The notes: generated by a model not told the origin, from the sequence alone. A stretch of DNA of 64,000 nt from Bradyrhizobium iriomotense (GCF_030160715.1 NZ_BSOW01000003.1:1-64000), one strand, 5' to 3'. Counted from the first letter of the stretch, positions 7,544 through 16,772 are shown. Translations and numbers: made by a program.

Positions 7544-10500
7544 ATGCTCGAAAGTCATTTGAATTCCCTCCCGTTCCAAGCCATCCGTAACCTGCTCGCG
7601 ACCGGTCTCCTCTTGGGATCGACGGTCTCGACATTCGCGCTCACGCAGGAAGCGGCGCGCGAAAACTGCCGGATGACGGTCGGCAAGCCGATCGTTCATG
7701 CCTGCATGCAAGCCGCCGGCGGTCGGAAGGGCGGCGCCGATCTGGAAGCCTGTCGCGCCAAGGCTAAGCCGCAAGTCCATGCATGCGTGCTCGCTGCGCT
7801 CAATGCCGCAAACGGGCGCGCCAATGTCGCGGTCGAAGTTCCAAAGGAAATCGCGCCCAAGCTCGAGCCGGGGACGGCATTGCCCAAGGGCTTCATCGCG
7901 CCGCCCCGCACCATTGCCGACATCACGGCAATCCTCGACAGCGAAAAGCCGGACGTGAAGCTGATCGAGGAGCTGAAATCAGACGCCGATTCGACGCCGA
8001 CCGGGAAGGAGTCCCGCGAGGCGCAGTTCTATTTCGACCGCGCCAATGCGCGTGCACAGCTCGGACGGCTCGCCGAATCCATCGCCGACGCCAACAAGGC
8101 CATGGAAGTGGGGCGAGGCGCTGTCAGCGCAAACATGATGGGGCGGCTGATGCAGCTTGCCGCCGCGCAGTATACCGCCGCCGGCGATCCAAAGCGTGCT
8201 TTGGAGGTCACACAACGGCAGTTGCGCGAGGTCGCCAACATGCCGGGCGCCAAGGGATATCAGTTCGGCGCCAACCGTGCTGTTGCTGGCATCCTCATTC
8301 AAATGGGAGATATTGCGCAGGCCGAGGCCTATCTGCGGCGAATCTTGACCGGTCTCCAGGAGGCGCGCACCAGCGGTCTGCCGGGATGGCGCACCTCTTA
8401 CGCGCGGGTCGGACAGAGCTGGGAGTCGGAGCTCGAGACGACCCGCGCAATGATCTTCGAGGCCCGCGGACAGTTCAGCGAGGCCGAAGCCGCCTATCGC
8501 CTCGCCGAGCAGCGCAAGCGTGCCGCCATGAAGGGGGTGCTGGATTCCGAAAATCCGCCGGCGGAAACCCTAGTGCTGCAGGCGATCGACAACGCCGTGC
8601 TGAGCCAGGCCCGCATGAAGGCGCGACAGGGGCGGCTCGCCGAGGCGGAGGTCGATGCGCGTCGCGCCCTCCTGTCAAGGCTGAAGGACACCGGCAAATA
8701 CAATCCCGTCACGCCGCGTTACGTCATGGGCCTGGCCGGCATCCTGGTCGAGGAGGGCCGCTACGAGGAGTCCGAGCAATTGGGCCGCGTCGCGCTCGAG
8801 ATCAACAGGACGGTCGGTATCCCCGATGATTCGCAGGCCACCGTGCAGTTGCTCTCGCAGCTTGCCGGCATCCTGACGCTGCGCCGGAAGACGCCCGAGG
8901 CGAACGAGATGTATGCGCGGATCGACAAGGCGATCGCCAATTGGGATCCGCAGCGCCGCCAGGTGTTCGAGCTCAATCCGTCGCGCATCCTCTCGCTCTA
9001 TGCCTCCGGCCAGATCGATGCCGGCATCGCTGCGGCGGAAACGTTGGTGAAGAAGCAGGTCGGTCGGGTCGGCGAGAACCATTTCGACGCCGCCTCGGCG
9101 CGCGGGACGCTGGCGATCGGGCTGATGCGGGCGCGCCGCGATGCGGACGCCATCCGCGAGTTCAAGGCCGCCATTCCGATCATGATGACGAATGCGCGCG
9201 AGAACGCCGACGACGAGAATACGACCGTTGTGGCCGCGCGCAGCCAGCGGCTGCAGACGATCGTCGAGAGCTATTTCCTGCTGCTCGCACGCGCCGAGGG
9301 CACCGGCAACGAGGTCGGCGAGGAGACCTTTGGCCTTGCCGATGCCATTCGCGGTCGCTCGGTGCAGCAGGCGCTGGCTGCCTCCAGCGCGCGTGCGGCG
9401 GCAAAGGATCCCGCGCTCGCCGAGCTCGTGCGCAAGGAGCAGGACCTGACCAAGCAGGTCAACGCCCAGCTCGGCACGCTCAACAACGTGCTCGCGCTTC
9501 CCTCTGCCGAGCGCGACGAGAAGGGCGTTCAGCAGATCCAGGCCTCGATCGCGGCCTTGCGCGGTGAGCGTGACAAGGCGCGGCAGGAGATCAAGCAGAA
9601 GTTTCCGTCTTACGCCGATCTGGTCTCGCCGAGGCCGCCGAGCGTCCCCGAGATCCGCGCAACGCTGGCCGACAATGAGGCGATGTTGTCGTTCTATTTC
9701 GGCCAGAACGGCAGCTTCGTCTGGGCCGTCCCCAAGTCGGGTCCGGTGGCCTTCGCTGCGATCAAGGCCAGGAGCGGAGACATCGAGACCAAGATCCGCA
9801 AGCTGCGCGAGGCGCTCGAGCCGCAGGCGGCGATGATCTCGGACATTCCTCCGTTCGACCTCAAGCTCGCCTATGAGCTCTACGAGCTCCTGCTGAAGCC
9901 GGTTGAAGGCGGCTGGAAGCCGGCCAAGAACCTGATCGTCGTCACCAACGGCGCGCTCGGTCTGCTGCCGCTTTCATTGCTGCCGACCGCCCCGGCGGAG
10001 GTCGCGCAGGATGACGACCCGCTGTTCGTCAGCTACCGCAACGTGCCATGGCTTGCGCGCACCCACGCGGTGACGACGGTGCCGTCGGCGGCTGCCTTGC
10101 GCACCCTGCGGCAGTTGCCGCCGGGCAAGCCCGGGCGCAGCGAACTGGTGGCGTTCGGCGATCCCTATTTCAACAGGGATCAGCAAGCCGAGGCCGAAGC
10201 CATTGACGCCAAGGTCCAGGTTGCGGATGTCGGCGGCAACGTGACACGCGGCATGCCGCTGAAGCGGCGCAACAGTCCGAAACTCGATGGCGTCGACAGC
10301 GCCGAGCTCGCGCTGCTGCCCCGGCTGCCTGATACCGCGGACGAGCTGAAGTCGATCGCGATCGCCCTGCAGGCTGACCCGTCAAAGGTCCTGTTCCTCG
10401 GCCAGAAGGCGACAGAGAGCGCGGTCAAGACCATGAACCTTTCCGGCTTCAAGATCCTCGCCTTCGCGACGCATGGTCTCGTGCCGGGCGAGCTCAACGG

Positions 10501-10945
10501 CCTGACCCAGCCGGCGCTCGCACTATCGTCCCCGGCGGTGACGGGCGAGGAGGGGGATGGCCTCCTGACCATGGAGGAAATCCTCGGCCTCAAGCTCGAT
10601 GCCGATTGGGTCATCCTGTCGGCGTGCAACACCGGCGCCGGAGCAGGGGCGGGCGCCGAGGCGGCCTCGGGACTCGGCCGCGCGTTCTTCTACGCCGGCA
10701 CGCGCGCGCTGCTGGTCACGAACTGGTCGGTGCATTCGCAATCGGCGCGGCAACTGGTGACGGACCTGTTCAAGCGACAGGCTGATGATCCCAAGATCGG
10801 ACGAAGCGAGGCGCTGCGGCAGGCGATGATGGCTCTGGTCGACGGCCCGGGCTATCTTAACGGCGAGGGCAAGACCGAATTTGCCTATGCGCATCCACTG
10901 TTCTGGGCGCCGTACACCATCATCGGCGACGGCGGGGTGCGCTAG
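7544..10945 (+). CDS. Exported TPR-CHAT protein (caspase-like protease)
   Basis: This 1133-residue protein starts at ATG 7544 with a signal peptide (IRNLLATGLLLGSTVSTFAL). A short Cys-containing region follows, then a long array of helical repeats of TPR type (about residues 130-640), a coiled coil (about 650-730) and a C-terminal CHAT domain (about 780-1130). The CHAT catalytic pair is intact: H977 in FATHG and C1028 in LSACNTG. CHAT domains are caspase-family cysteine proteases, and the TPR region would recognise a target. An upstream extension to 7379 would destroy the signal peptide context. The gene heads a four-gene operon. The substrate is unknown. Confidence 0.9.
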   Translation: MLESHLNSLPFQAIRNLLATGLLLGSTVSTFALTQEAARENCRMTVGKPIVHACMQAAGGRKGGADLEACRAKAKPQVHACVLAALNAANGRANVAVEVPKEIAPKLEPGTALPKGFIAPPRTIADITAILDSEKPDVKLIEELKSDADSTPTGKESREAQFYFDRANARAQLGRLAESIADANKAMEVGRGAVSANMMGRLMQLAAAQYTAAGDPKRALEVTQRQLREVANMPGAKGYQFGANRAVAGILIQMGDIAQAEAYLRRILTGLQEARTSGLPGWRTSYARVGQSWESELETTRAMIFEARGQFSEAEAAYRLAEQRKRAAMKGVLDSENPPAETLVLQAIDNAVLSQARMKARQGRLAEAEVDARRALLSRLKDTGKYNPVTPRYVMGLAGILVEEGRYEESEQLGRVALEINRTVGIPDDSQATVQLLSQLAGILTLRRKTPEANEMYARIDKAIANWDPQRRQVFELNPSRILSLYASGQIDAGIAAAETLVKKQVGRVGENHFDAASARGTLAIGLMRARRDADAIREFKAAIPIMMTNARENADDENTTVVAARSQRLQTIVESYFLLLARAEGTGNEVGEETFGLADAIRGRSVQQALAASSARAAAKDPALAELVRKEQDLTKQVNAQLGTLNNVLALPSAERDEKGVQQIQASIAALRGERDKARQEIKQKFPSYADLVSPRPPSVPEIRATLADNEAMLSFYFGQNGSFVWAVPKSGPVAFAAIKARSGDIETKIRKLREALEPQAAMISDIPPFDLKLAYELYELLLKPVEGGWKPAKNLIVVTNGALGLLPLSLLPTAPAEVAQDDDPLFVSYRNVPWLARTHAVTTVPSAAALRTLRQLPPGKPGRSELVAFGDPYFNRDQQAEAEAIDAKVQVADVGGNVTRGMPLKRRNSPKLDGVDSAELALLPRLPDTADELKSIAIALQADPSKVLFLGQKATESAVKTMNLSGFKILAFATHGLVPGELNGLTQPALALSSPAVTGEEGDGLLTMEEILGLKLDADWVILSACNTGAGAGAGAEAASGLGRAFFYAGTRALLVTNWSVHSQSARQLVTDLFKRQADDPKIGRSEALRQAMMALVDGPGYLNGEGKTEFAYAHPLFWAPYTIIGDGGVR

Positions 10946-10977
10946 CGAGACGTGGTGCAAGGAAGGGTTGAGCGAGG

Positions 10978-11421
10978 ATGATGCGGAAGACGTTGCTCGG
11001 GCTCGTCGCGGCAGGCCTCTTGAGTTCGGGGGCCGCGCAAGCGACGCAGTTGATCACGGAAGACGAAGCCAAGCTGCCGCCGCCGAAGGGGGCCATTACG
11101 ACCGATCGACGCGGCATTTTGCGCGGGCCGAAGGTGGAGGTGGTCTCGCCCAGCGATTCCGTCAGCTCGCCGCTGCGGTTGCAGCTCAAGTTCGAGTCGT
11201 TCGGCGGGGCGAAGATCGATCCCGACTCGGTCAAGGTGATCTTCCTGCGCTCGCCCAACGTGGACCTGACCGCGCGGGTCAAGCCCTTCATCCAGGCCGA
11301 CGGCATCAACATGCAGGACGCTGAATTGCCGCCGGGCGAATACATGGTGCGGGTCGACATCAAGGACAGCGACGGCCGCCCCGGCACCGCAAGCTTCGTC
11401 CTGAAAGTCGCGCCGAAATGA
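10978..11421 (+). CDS. Small exported protein with Ig-like fold, CHAT operon
   Basis: The 147-residue protein has a signal peptide (KTLLGLVAAGLLSSGAAQA) and a mature domain of about 120 residues rich in beta strands: GPKVEVVSPSDSVSSPLRLQ, a central VKVIFLRSPNVDLTARVKPF and a final GTASFVLKVAPK. The layout suggests a single Ig-like or carbohydrate-binding-like domain in the periplasm. It begins 32 bases after the CHAT gene and ends 4 bases before the next gene, so all are likely cotranscribed. A role as substrate, activator or inhibitor of the CHAT protein is inference from position only. Confidence 0.72.
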   Translation: MMRKTLLGLVAAGLLSSGAAQATQLITEDEAKLPPPKGAITTDRRGILRGPKVEVVSPSDSVSSPLRLQLKFESFGGAKIDPDSVKVIFLRSPNVDLTARVKPFIQADGINMQDAELPPGEYMVRVDIKDSDGRPGTASFVLKVAPK

Positions 11422-11425
11422 AGCG

Positions 11426-11623
11426 ATGAAGTGTCCCTATTGCCAGTCGGACAATGTCGAGAGTGCGCTGGTCTGCGCATCCTGCTCGCGCGACATCGCG
11501 GTTCCCGCCACGCTGATCGCCGAACGCGACGATCTCCTGCGCAAGCGAGACCTGCTGCGTGACGAGTTGCGGCGCGCCAGAGCCGAGATCGAGGCGATCA
11601 TGACCCGCAGGAAGTCGCGCTGA
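11426..11623 (+). CDS. Small zinc-ribbon / coiled-coil protein (soluble)
   Basis: A 65-residue protein with an N-terminal zinc ribbon, CPYCQSDNVESALVCASC, in which the four cysteines of two CxxC knuckles are clear. The motif SRDIAVPATL and a charged helix (ERDDLLRKRDLLRDELRRAR) predicted to form a coiled coil follow. It has no membrane segment. It is clearly paralogous to the first 60 residues of the next protein, so the operon encodes a soluble and a membrane-bound version of the same module. It starts four bases after the previous stop. Confidence 0.75.
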   Translation: MKCPYCQSDNVESALVCASCSRDIAVPATLIAERDDLLRKRDLLRDELRRARAEIEAIMTRRKSR

Positions 11624-11625
11624 CG

Positions 11626-12390
11626 ATGGAGTGCCCCTTCTGCGCCGAGACCATCAAGGATGAAGCCATCGCGTGCAAGCACTGCTCGCGTGACCTCCGC
11701 GTCGTGCGCCCGATGCTCGCCGAGATCGAAGAGATCGTCGCCGACCTCGACAAGCTCAGGCGCGATCTCGACCGCGTCAATGCGAGGCTCGAGCGGTACA
11801 ACAATCCGTTGCGGTATTTTGCGACCCACGCGGTCCTCTACGTCGTGATCCCATCGCTGCTGCTGGTCACCGCGCACGTCCTCGTCACCATCACCTTCAA
11901 CATCTCGCCCCTGCCGCTGCGGCTGGCGTCGATCGTCATCCCCCTGCTGTTCGGGCTCATGGCTTATCCGCTGCACAGGGTCTCCCTGTTCGGCGCGCTG
12001 GTGCTGGGCGTGCTGTCCGCCGCGCTCAGCATCCAGCTGATGCTGACAGTGACAGGCATTCACGACCGCGTCCCGATCCTTCCCGAAGTCTGGGTCGAGT
12101 GGCGCGAGGTCTTCGAATATGGCGCGAGCATCCTGCTCGCGTTCCTGTCCGGCAACATCCTGGGCGTCGTGATCTTCCAGGTGCTGCCGCGCGTGCTGAC
12201 CCAGGGCGGCAAGCCCAACGCGTTCGCCTTCAGCATGGCGCGCCTGCTGGGCCAGCATGTCGGCGAGGAGCAATTGCGCCGCAGAGCCCGGCTGATCCAG
12301 AACCTCATGCAGACCGTCGGCCCGCTCGTCGGCGTCGCCGCCACCGCGGTCGGCTCGATCTATGCGGGCTTGAAGGGGATCCTTGGGTAG
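11626..12390 (+). CDS. Membrane protein with N-terminal zinc ribbon and coiled coil
   Basis: This 254-residue protein begins with a zinc ribbon (CPFCAETIKDEAIACKHC, four cysteines), then SRDL and a coiled coil (residues about 30-60, EEIVADLDKLRRDLDRVN). Four hydrophobic segments follow between about residues 65 and 200, and a fifth near the C-terminus (VGVAATAVGSIYAGL). The zinc ribbon should face the cytoplasm. It is the last gene of the CHAT operon, starting two bases after the previous stop. The module could anchor a complex at the membrane; the family is a zinc-ribbon membrane protein of unknown role. Confidence 0.75.
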   Translation: MECPFCAETIKDEAIACKHCSRDLRVVRPMLAEIEEIVADLDKLRRDLDRVNARLERYNNPLRYFATHAVLYVVIPSLLLVTAHVLVTITFNISPLPLRLASIVIPLLFGLMAYPLHRVSLFGALVLGVLSAALSIQLMLTVTGIHDRVPILPEVWVEWREVFEYGASILLAFLSGNILGVVIFQVLPRVLTQGGKPNAFAFSMARLLGQHVGEEQLRRRARLIQNLMQTVGPLVGVAATAVGSIYAGLKGILG

Positions 12391-12618
12391 GGCGGTTGGC
12401 GACCTATCCACGCTGGTCGCCTCTCTTCTCTTCGCTTTGGTCAGTGACGATGCGGGCCGATCCGCTGCGAAAGGGCAGCGTTGTTGCCGCTTGCGATGCC
12501 TGAACCAACGACGAGTCGATGAAGACAAATGTTCATCGAGATCGCATTGAGATTCGCTGCTCAAACGTCGCTCGATACAAGCCTCTTGGATACTTCACAT
12601 CACGATGGAGGTAGTCCC

Positions 12619-12918
12619 ATGCCGATCGTTCAATTCACTCGCTTCAAAACCGACAAGCCCGAGGAAATGACCAAGATTGTCCGGCAGGCGAAGAAGATCT
12701 TCGAAAAGCACGGCGCCGAATTTCTTCGGCTGTCCCGCTTCCACACCGGACATTGGGCCGGAGAGTTGCTGGTGACGACGCGCTACGCCAACTGGGAAGT
12801 TTACGGAAAAGTGCAGGAGGCCGTGGCAAAGGACCCGGAGTTCGCACAGGTGATGGCCGACGGATTGAAGATTTCCGAACTACAGGGCCGTAACATCGCC
12901 GTCAGCATCGATATCTAG
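12619..12918 (+). CDS. Small dimeric alpha-beta barrel-like protein
   Basis: The 99-residue protein begins MPIVQFTRFKTDKPEEMTKI and has a beta-alpha-beta pattern: strand VQFTRFK, helix MTKIVRQAKKIFEKHG, strands and a second helix VAKDPEFAQVMADGLK. This arrangement resembles ferredoxin-like dimeric barrel proteins such as the stress-responsive or NIPSNAP-like families. The start at 12619 is chosen because it follows GGAGG; the preceding codons do not look protein-coding. The 228-base gap before it holds no visible gene. Confidence 0.7.
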   Translation: MPIVQFTRFKTDKPEEMTKIVRQAKKIFEKHGAEFLRLSRFHTGHWAGELLVTTRYANWEVYGKVQEAVAKDPEFAQVMADGLKISELQGRNIAVSIDI

Positions 12919-13040
12919 TCGGGACGCCGGTGCGGCGAACCACGTCAAGCGCGAAGGCCGCTGGACATGTTCCGGCGGCCCTCTGCTCCTTTGCATGGGG
13001 TTGTTTTTCAGATTTTGGGTAGGGCCTGCAAAACGGCTGT

Positions 13041-13625
13041 TCACCGCCGGCCGCGCGGGGCCTCGGCCTTGGCGGGGGCGTCGGTCTGCGGCGCGCAGCT
13101 CGCAGCCGCCAGCGAGGCCTGCGCTTGCGGCATCAGGCCGGGCTCGGCGGCGAGCGCCTTCATCACGATCAGGCCGGTGGTAGCAGGGGAATCGATGATC
13201 AGCCGGTCGGCCGCGGTGACCTCCTCGTCCTCGGGCAGCGCGTTGTGCTGGGCTTCCGTCATCAGGTCGAGCTCGATGACCTTCTTGCCGGCGGAGCGGT
13301 CGTTGATCGCGTAATAGGCGATCTCGTTGCGGGTGTAGAACGACACCGAGGTATAGGCCTGGCTCACCGGCACCCTCAGCTTCAAGGGGCCGCCCGACAG
13401 GTCGTAGCGGCAGATCGCCAGCGCAAAGGCCGGATCCATGAACGGCATCGGCGAGGTGTTGGGATCGGCAAGCGGAAGCTGCGTGACGGAGTTTTCCTTG
13501 GTCATCGGCGTCAGCCGCGAATAGGCGTCCTGGGTCGCGATGCGCGGCAGCGCCAGCACGCTGACGAGGTGAACGACGAGGCCGAGCAGGATGCCGGCGA
13601 GGATGGTGAATGCGAGCCGGATCAT
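13041..13625 (-). CDS. DUF1254 domain protein
   Basis: This 194-residue protein has an N-terminal membrane segment (LAFTILAGILLGLVVHLVSV) and a DUF1254-like domain, including DPAFALAICRYDLSGGPL and VSFYTRNEIAYYAINDRSAG. Its C-terminal tail is Ala/Pro-rich. DUF1254 is usually fused to DUF1214 in one exported protein of unknown function; here the two are adjacent genes overlapping by four bases (ATGA), so they are translationally coupled and probably form one unit at the membrane. Confidence 0.85.
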   Translation of the reverse strand: MIRLAFTILAGILLGLVVHLVSVLALPRIATQDAYSRLTPMTKENSVTQLPLADPNTSPMPFMDPAFALAICRYDLSGGPLKLRVPVSQAYTSVSFYTRNEIAYYAINDRSAGKKVIELDLMTEAQHNALPEDEEVTAADRLIIDSPATTGLIVMKALAAEPGLMPQAQASLAAASCAPQTDAPAKAEAPRGRR

Positions 13626-14200
13626 GGGCAGCCCACCATCGCGATCTGCGGCATCGGCGCGTCGCGCTGGGTGCGCGTGGCAACGCCCACCGGCGTGTCG
13701 TAGAGGCGGAGCATCAGTGCGTAACGCTCGATGCCGCCGGTCGGCAGCCAGTTGCCGGAGCGGGAGCGCGAGGCGATGCGGATCTCGAACGTGCCGTCCG
13801 ACTGCCGCACGATCTCCTGGCTGGTGAAGCCGTAGCGCTGCAGCGAGTTGGCGACGAGATGGCCCTTGCGGTCATAGAGCGTCAGTGTCCAGAACCGCGC
13901 CGGCGGGGTCACGCCGGAGACGATCACGTCGCAGCGGCCGTCGAGCGCCTTCTTCTTGTCGTCGGTGGTCGCGGTGAACGCGACGCCGTCGCCGGTGCCG
14001 ATCGGCAGCTCGCCGTTGCGGACGATGGTGGCGCGCGAATAGGGGTCGACATCGGCCGTGCCGGTACGCGGCCGCGCCGTCCAGGCACCGATGGTGAGCG
14101 CCCCGATGTCGGTGCCGCGCGTCGTCGTCATCCAGGTCGCGCCGACGCCGACCGCGGTCGCGAGCAAAAGGGCCGTCAATGTGATGATGATGAGCCGCAC
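13622..14200 (-). CDS. DUF1214 domain protein
   Basis: A 192-residue protein with an N-terminal hydrophobic anchor (IIITLTALLLATAVGVGA) and a DUF1214 domain. Typical features are DPYSRATIVRNGELPIGTGD, FWTLTLYDRKGHLVANSLQR and the C-terminal SGNWLPTG. The domain is expected outside the cytoplasmic membrane. Its stop overlaps the start of the DUF1254 gene, and it lies just upstream in the transcript; the PBP1A gene ends 10 bases farther upstream, so all three may form an operon. Confidence 0.87.
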   Translation of the reverse strand: MRLIIITLTALLLATAVGVGATWMTTTRGTDIGALTIGAWTARPRTGTADVDPYSRATIVRNGELPIGTGDGVAFTATTDDKKKALDGRCDVIVSGVTPPARFWTLTLYDRKGHLVANSLQRYGFTSQEIVRQSDGTFEIRIASRSRSGNWLPTGGIERYALMLRLYDTPVGVATRTQRDAPMPQIAMVGCP

Positions 14201-14209
14201 GGGATCAGG

Positions 14210-16519
14210 TCAGTTCTTGCGCGGGCCGGACGAGGTCGCGTTCTCCTCCGCCGCATAGTTCTGCGGGAAGGCGAGCGCGCTCGACGGCGAGGCGGGCCTG
14301 GCCGGCTTTGCCGTGTCGTCGGACGTCGTCTTGGTCGCGGTCTTTTCAGCGGTCTTGGCGGCGTCGTCGAGCAGCTTCTCCACCCGCACCAGAATATCGG
14401 CGCCGCGCTTGGTCAGGACCGGCGGCGGACCGGGCTTGGTCTCGAGCACCTTCGGCGCCGCATTGGCCTGGGCGTTGGCGGCAACCGGCTGCGGCGGCAG
14501 TTTCTGGCCCATGCCGATGCCGGGAATCTCCCGGACTTCCACGCCCTGATGGGCCGCGACCATGATGTCGTGCCAGGTCTGCGCCGGCAGCGAACCGCCG
14601 GTCATGCGGTTGGTCGGCGAGTAGTCGTCATTGCCGTACCAGACCGCGCAGGTGAAGTTGCCGGTGTAGCCGACGAACCAGGCGTCGCGATAGGCATTGG
14701 TGGTGCCGGTCTTGCCCGCGGTCGGAATGCCGTCGAGCGCGGCACGGCGCGCCGTGCCTTCGCTGACGACGTGGCTCATCATGCCGGCCATGTCGGCGGC
14801 GATGTTCGGCGGAATCGCCTGCCGCGGCTTCGGGCCGTCGCGGTCCCAGCGCCAGACGAGATCGCCGGCGCCGGTACGCACCTCCAGCACCGAATGCGGG
14901 GTGACGGCCTTGCCCTTGTTGGGGAAGGTCGCATAGGCCACCGCGTGCTCGATTACGGTGACTTCGTCCGAGCCGATCGGCAGCGACGGCGTGTCGGGCA
15001 GCGGCGCCTTGATGCCGAAGCGGCGGGCGACCTCCACGATCTTGGCGCGGCCGATCTTGGCGGGGTTGGGCGCCTTCGGCTGCTCCTTGGCGCCGATGGC
15101 GATCGAAAGCTTCACCGGCACCACGTTGATGGAGCGGGTGATTGCCTGCGTCAGCGTCACCGAGCCGGAATAGGAGTGGCCATAGTTCTGCGGACACCAA
15201 TTGCCGATGCAGACCGGGCCGTCGACCACGACCGAATTCGGCGTGAAGCCGTTCAGGAGGGCCGTGGTGTAGACATAGGGCTTGAACGACGAGCCAGGCT
15301 GGCGGTAGGCGTCGGTCGCGCGGTTGAACTGGCTTGCGCCATAGTCGCGGCCGCCGACCATGGCGCGGATGCCGCCGTCGAGATCGGAGACCACGGTCGC
15401 GGCCTGCGTCGCGTGATAGTCGCGGCCGAACTGGCGGAGCTGGTTCTCGATGGCGTCTTCTGCGGCCTTCTGCACGTTGGTGTCGATCGCGGTGCGGACC
15501 ACGAAGACGCGCTCGGTGTAGGATTTCGGGAAGGTGTCGACGAGCTTGCGCATCTCGTCGAAGGCGTAGTCGAGATAGTAGTTCGGCGAAGCCTCGTCGC
15601 GGCGGTCGACGGCGAAGGCTGGGTTGCGGCGGGCGCCGAACACCTGGCCCTCGGTCATGAAGCCGGCGTCGACGAGGTTGTCGAGCACGACGTTGGCGCG
15701 GGCGCGGGCGGCGGGCAGGTTGATGTGGGGCGCGTATTTGGTCGGGGCCTTGAACAGGCCGGCGAGCATGGCCGCTTCCGCAAGCGTCACGTCGCGCGCC
15801 GACTTGTTGAAGTAGAAATGCGCCGCGCCGTCGACGCCGAAGGTACCGCCGCCCATATAGGCGCGGTCCAGATACAGCTTCAAAATCTCGTTCTTGGTCA
15901 GGCGCCATTCCAGCCAGACCGCCAGGAACGCCTCGTTGATCTTGCGCTCGATGGTGCGCTCGTTGCTCAGGAACAGATTCTTGGCGAGCTGCTGGGTGAT
16001 CGAGGAGCCGCCCTGGCGGACGCCGCCGGCCTGGGCGTTGGTGACGAGGGCGCGCGCGGTGCCGGCGATGTCGATGCCGAAATGGTCGTAGAAGCGGCGG
16101 TCTTCGGTGGCCAGCGTTGCCTTGATCAGCACGTCCGGAAAGTCTTCCAGCGGGATCGAGTCGTTGTGCTTGATGCCGCGGCTGCCGATCGGGTTGCCGT
16201 AGCGGTCGAGGAAGGACACTGCGAGGTCGGACTTCTTCAGCCAGTCCTCGTCCGCGGTCTCGCGGAAGGCGGGGATGGCGAGCGTGAGCAGCAGCACCAG
16301 GCCGCCAAGGCCGAGGGTAGCTGCCTCCGACAGCGGCTCGATGAACACCCAGCGCTTCCACCGCCCGACATAGAAGCGGTCCATGAACGTCGAGTAGCGC
16401 TCGTAGAGCTCGCGGATGCCCTTGGCTGAGGAGAACAGCGAGGAATCGATGCGCGCATCGAGGTCCAGGAAGAAATTCCGGACCTTGCTCTTCCAATGCG
16501 GTGGTATGATCTGGCGCAC
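14210..16519 (-). CDS. Penicillin-binding protein 1A (bifunctional)
   Basis: This 769-residue class A penicillin-binding protein polymerises and cross-links peptidoglycan at the cytoplasmic membrane. After a basic cytoplasmic N-terminus it has one membrane segment (about residues 70-90). The GT51 glycosyltransferase domain follows, with EDRRFYDHFGID, GGSSITQQLAKNLFL and RTIERKINEAFLA. The transpeptidase domain has SxxK in QPGSSFKPYVY, SxN in TRSINVVPVK and GKTGTTN. The C-terminal 100 residues are Pro/Ala-rich and probably disordered. The neighbouring DUF1214/DUF1254 genes lie on the same strand downstream. Confidence 0.95.
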   Translation of the reverse strand: MRQIIPPHWKSKVRNFFLDLDARIDSSLFSSAKGIRELYERYSTFMDRFYVGRWKRWVFIEPLSEAATLGLGGLVLLLTLAIPAFRETADEDWLKKSDLAVSFLDRYGNPIGSRGIKHNDSIPLEDFPDVLIKATLATEDRRFYDHFGIDIAGTARALVTNAQAGGVRQGGSSITQQLAKNLFLSNERTIERKINEAFLAVWLEWRLTKNEILKLYLDRAYMGGGTFGVDGAAHFYFNKSARDVTLAEAAMLAGLFKAPTKYAPHINLPAARARANVVLDNLVDAGFMTEGQVFGARRNPAFAVDRRDEASPNYYLDYAFDEMRKLVDTFPKSYTERVFVVRTAIDTNVQKAAEDAIENQLRQFGRDYHATQAATVVSDLDGGIRAMVGGRDYGASQFNRATDAYRQPGSSFKPYVYTTALLNGFTPNSVVVDGPVCIGNWCPQNYGHSYSGSVTLTQAITRSINVVPVKLSIAIGAKEQPKAPNPAKIGRAKIVEVARRFGIKAPLPDTPSLPIGSDEVTVIEHAVAYATFPNKGKAVTPHSVLEVRTGAGDLVWRWDRDGPKPRQAIPPNIAADMAGMMSHVVSEGTARRAALDGIPTAGKTGTTNAYRDAWFVGYTGNFTCAVWYGNDDYSPTNRMTGGSLPAQTWHDIMVAAHQGVEVREIPGIGMGQKLPPQPVAANAQANAAPKVLETKPGPPPVLTKRGADILVRVEKLLDDAAKTAEKTATKTTSDDTAKPARPASPSSALAFPQNYAAEENATSSGPRKN

Positions 16520-16772
16520 CTAGAACCCTTGAGGCTCGGTTCGAAAGCGTTCAAGCACCCGGCCGGGGCGGCATCGAGACGTCTTGCGGGACTGTTGCGG
16601 CAAACCCAAGGCGCCCAATTGCGTCCTTCGGGGGACTCGCAGGTTGTTCTAGCCGAGCGGGGGCCATAAACCAATGGTCACGCTCGCGATTTTGAACAAC
16701 AGGCCTAATTGGCCCCGCTCTTTTACGGGACCGCCACGGCACAACTTGCAGCGCCATCCGCTCACGCCCTAG

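Noticed and set aside
7544..10945. TPR-CHAT gene as part of a type III-E CRISPR (craspase) system
   Set aside because: No Cas gene, no repeat array and the protein has an export signal, so a CRISPR link is not supported.
13610..16429. A very long open frame on the plus strand opposite PBP1A and DUF1214
   Set aside because: Antisense shadow of GC-rich genes; composition is rich in Arg, Gly and Ala with no domain, and the minus strand shows clear PBP1A motifs.
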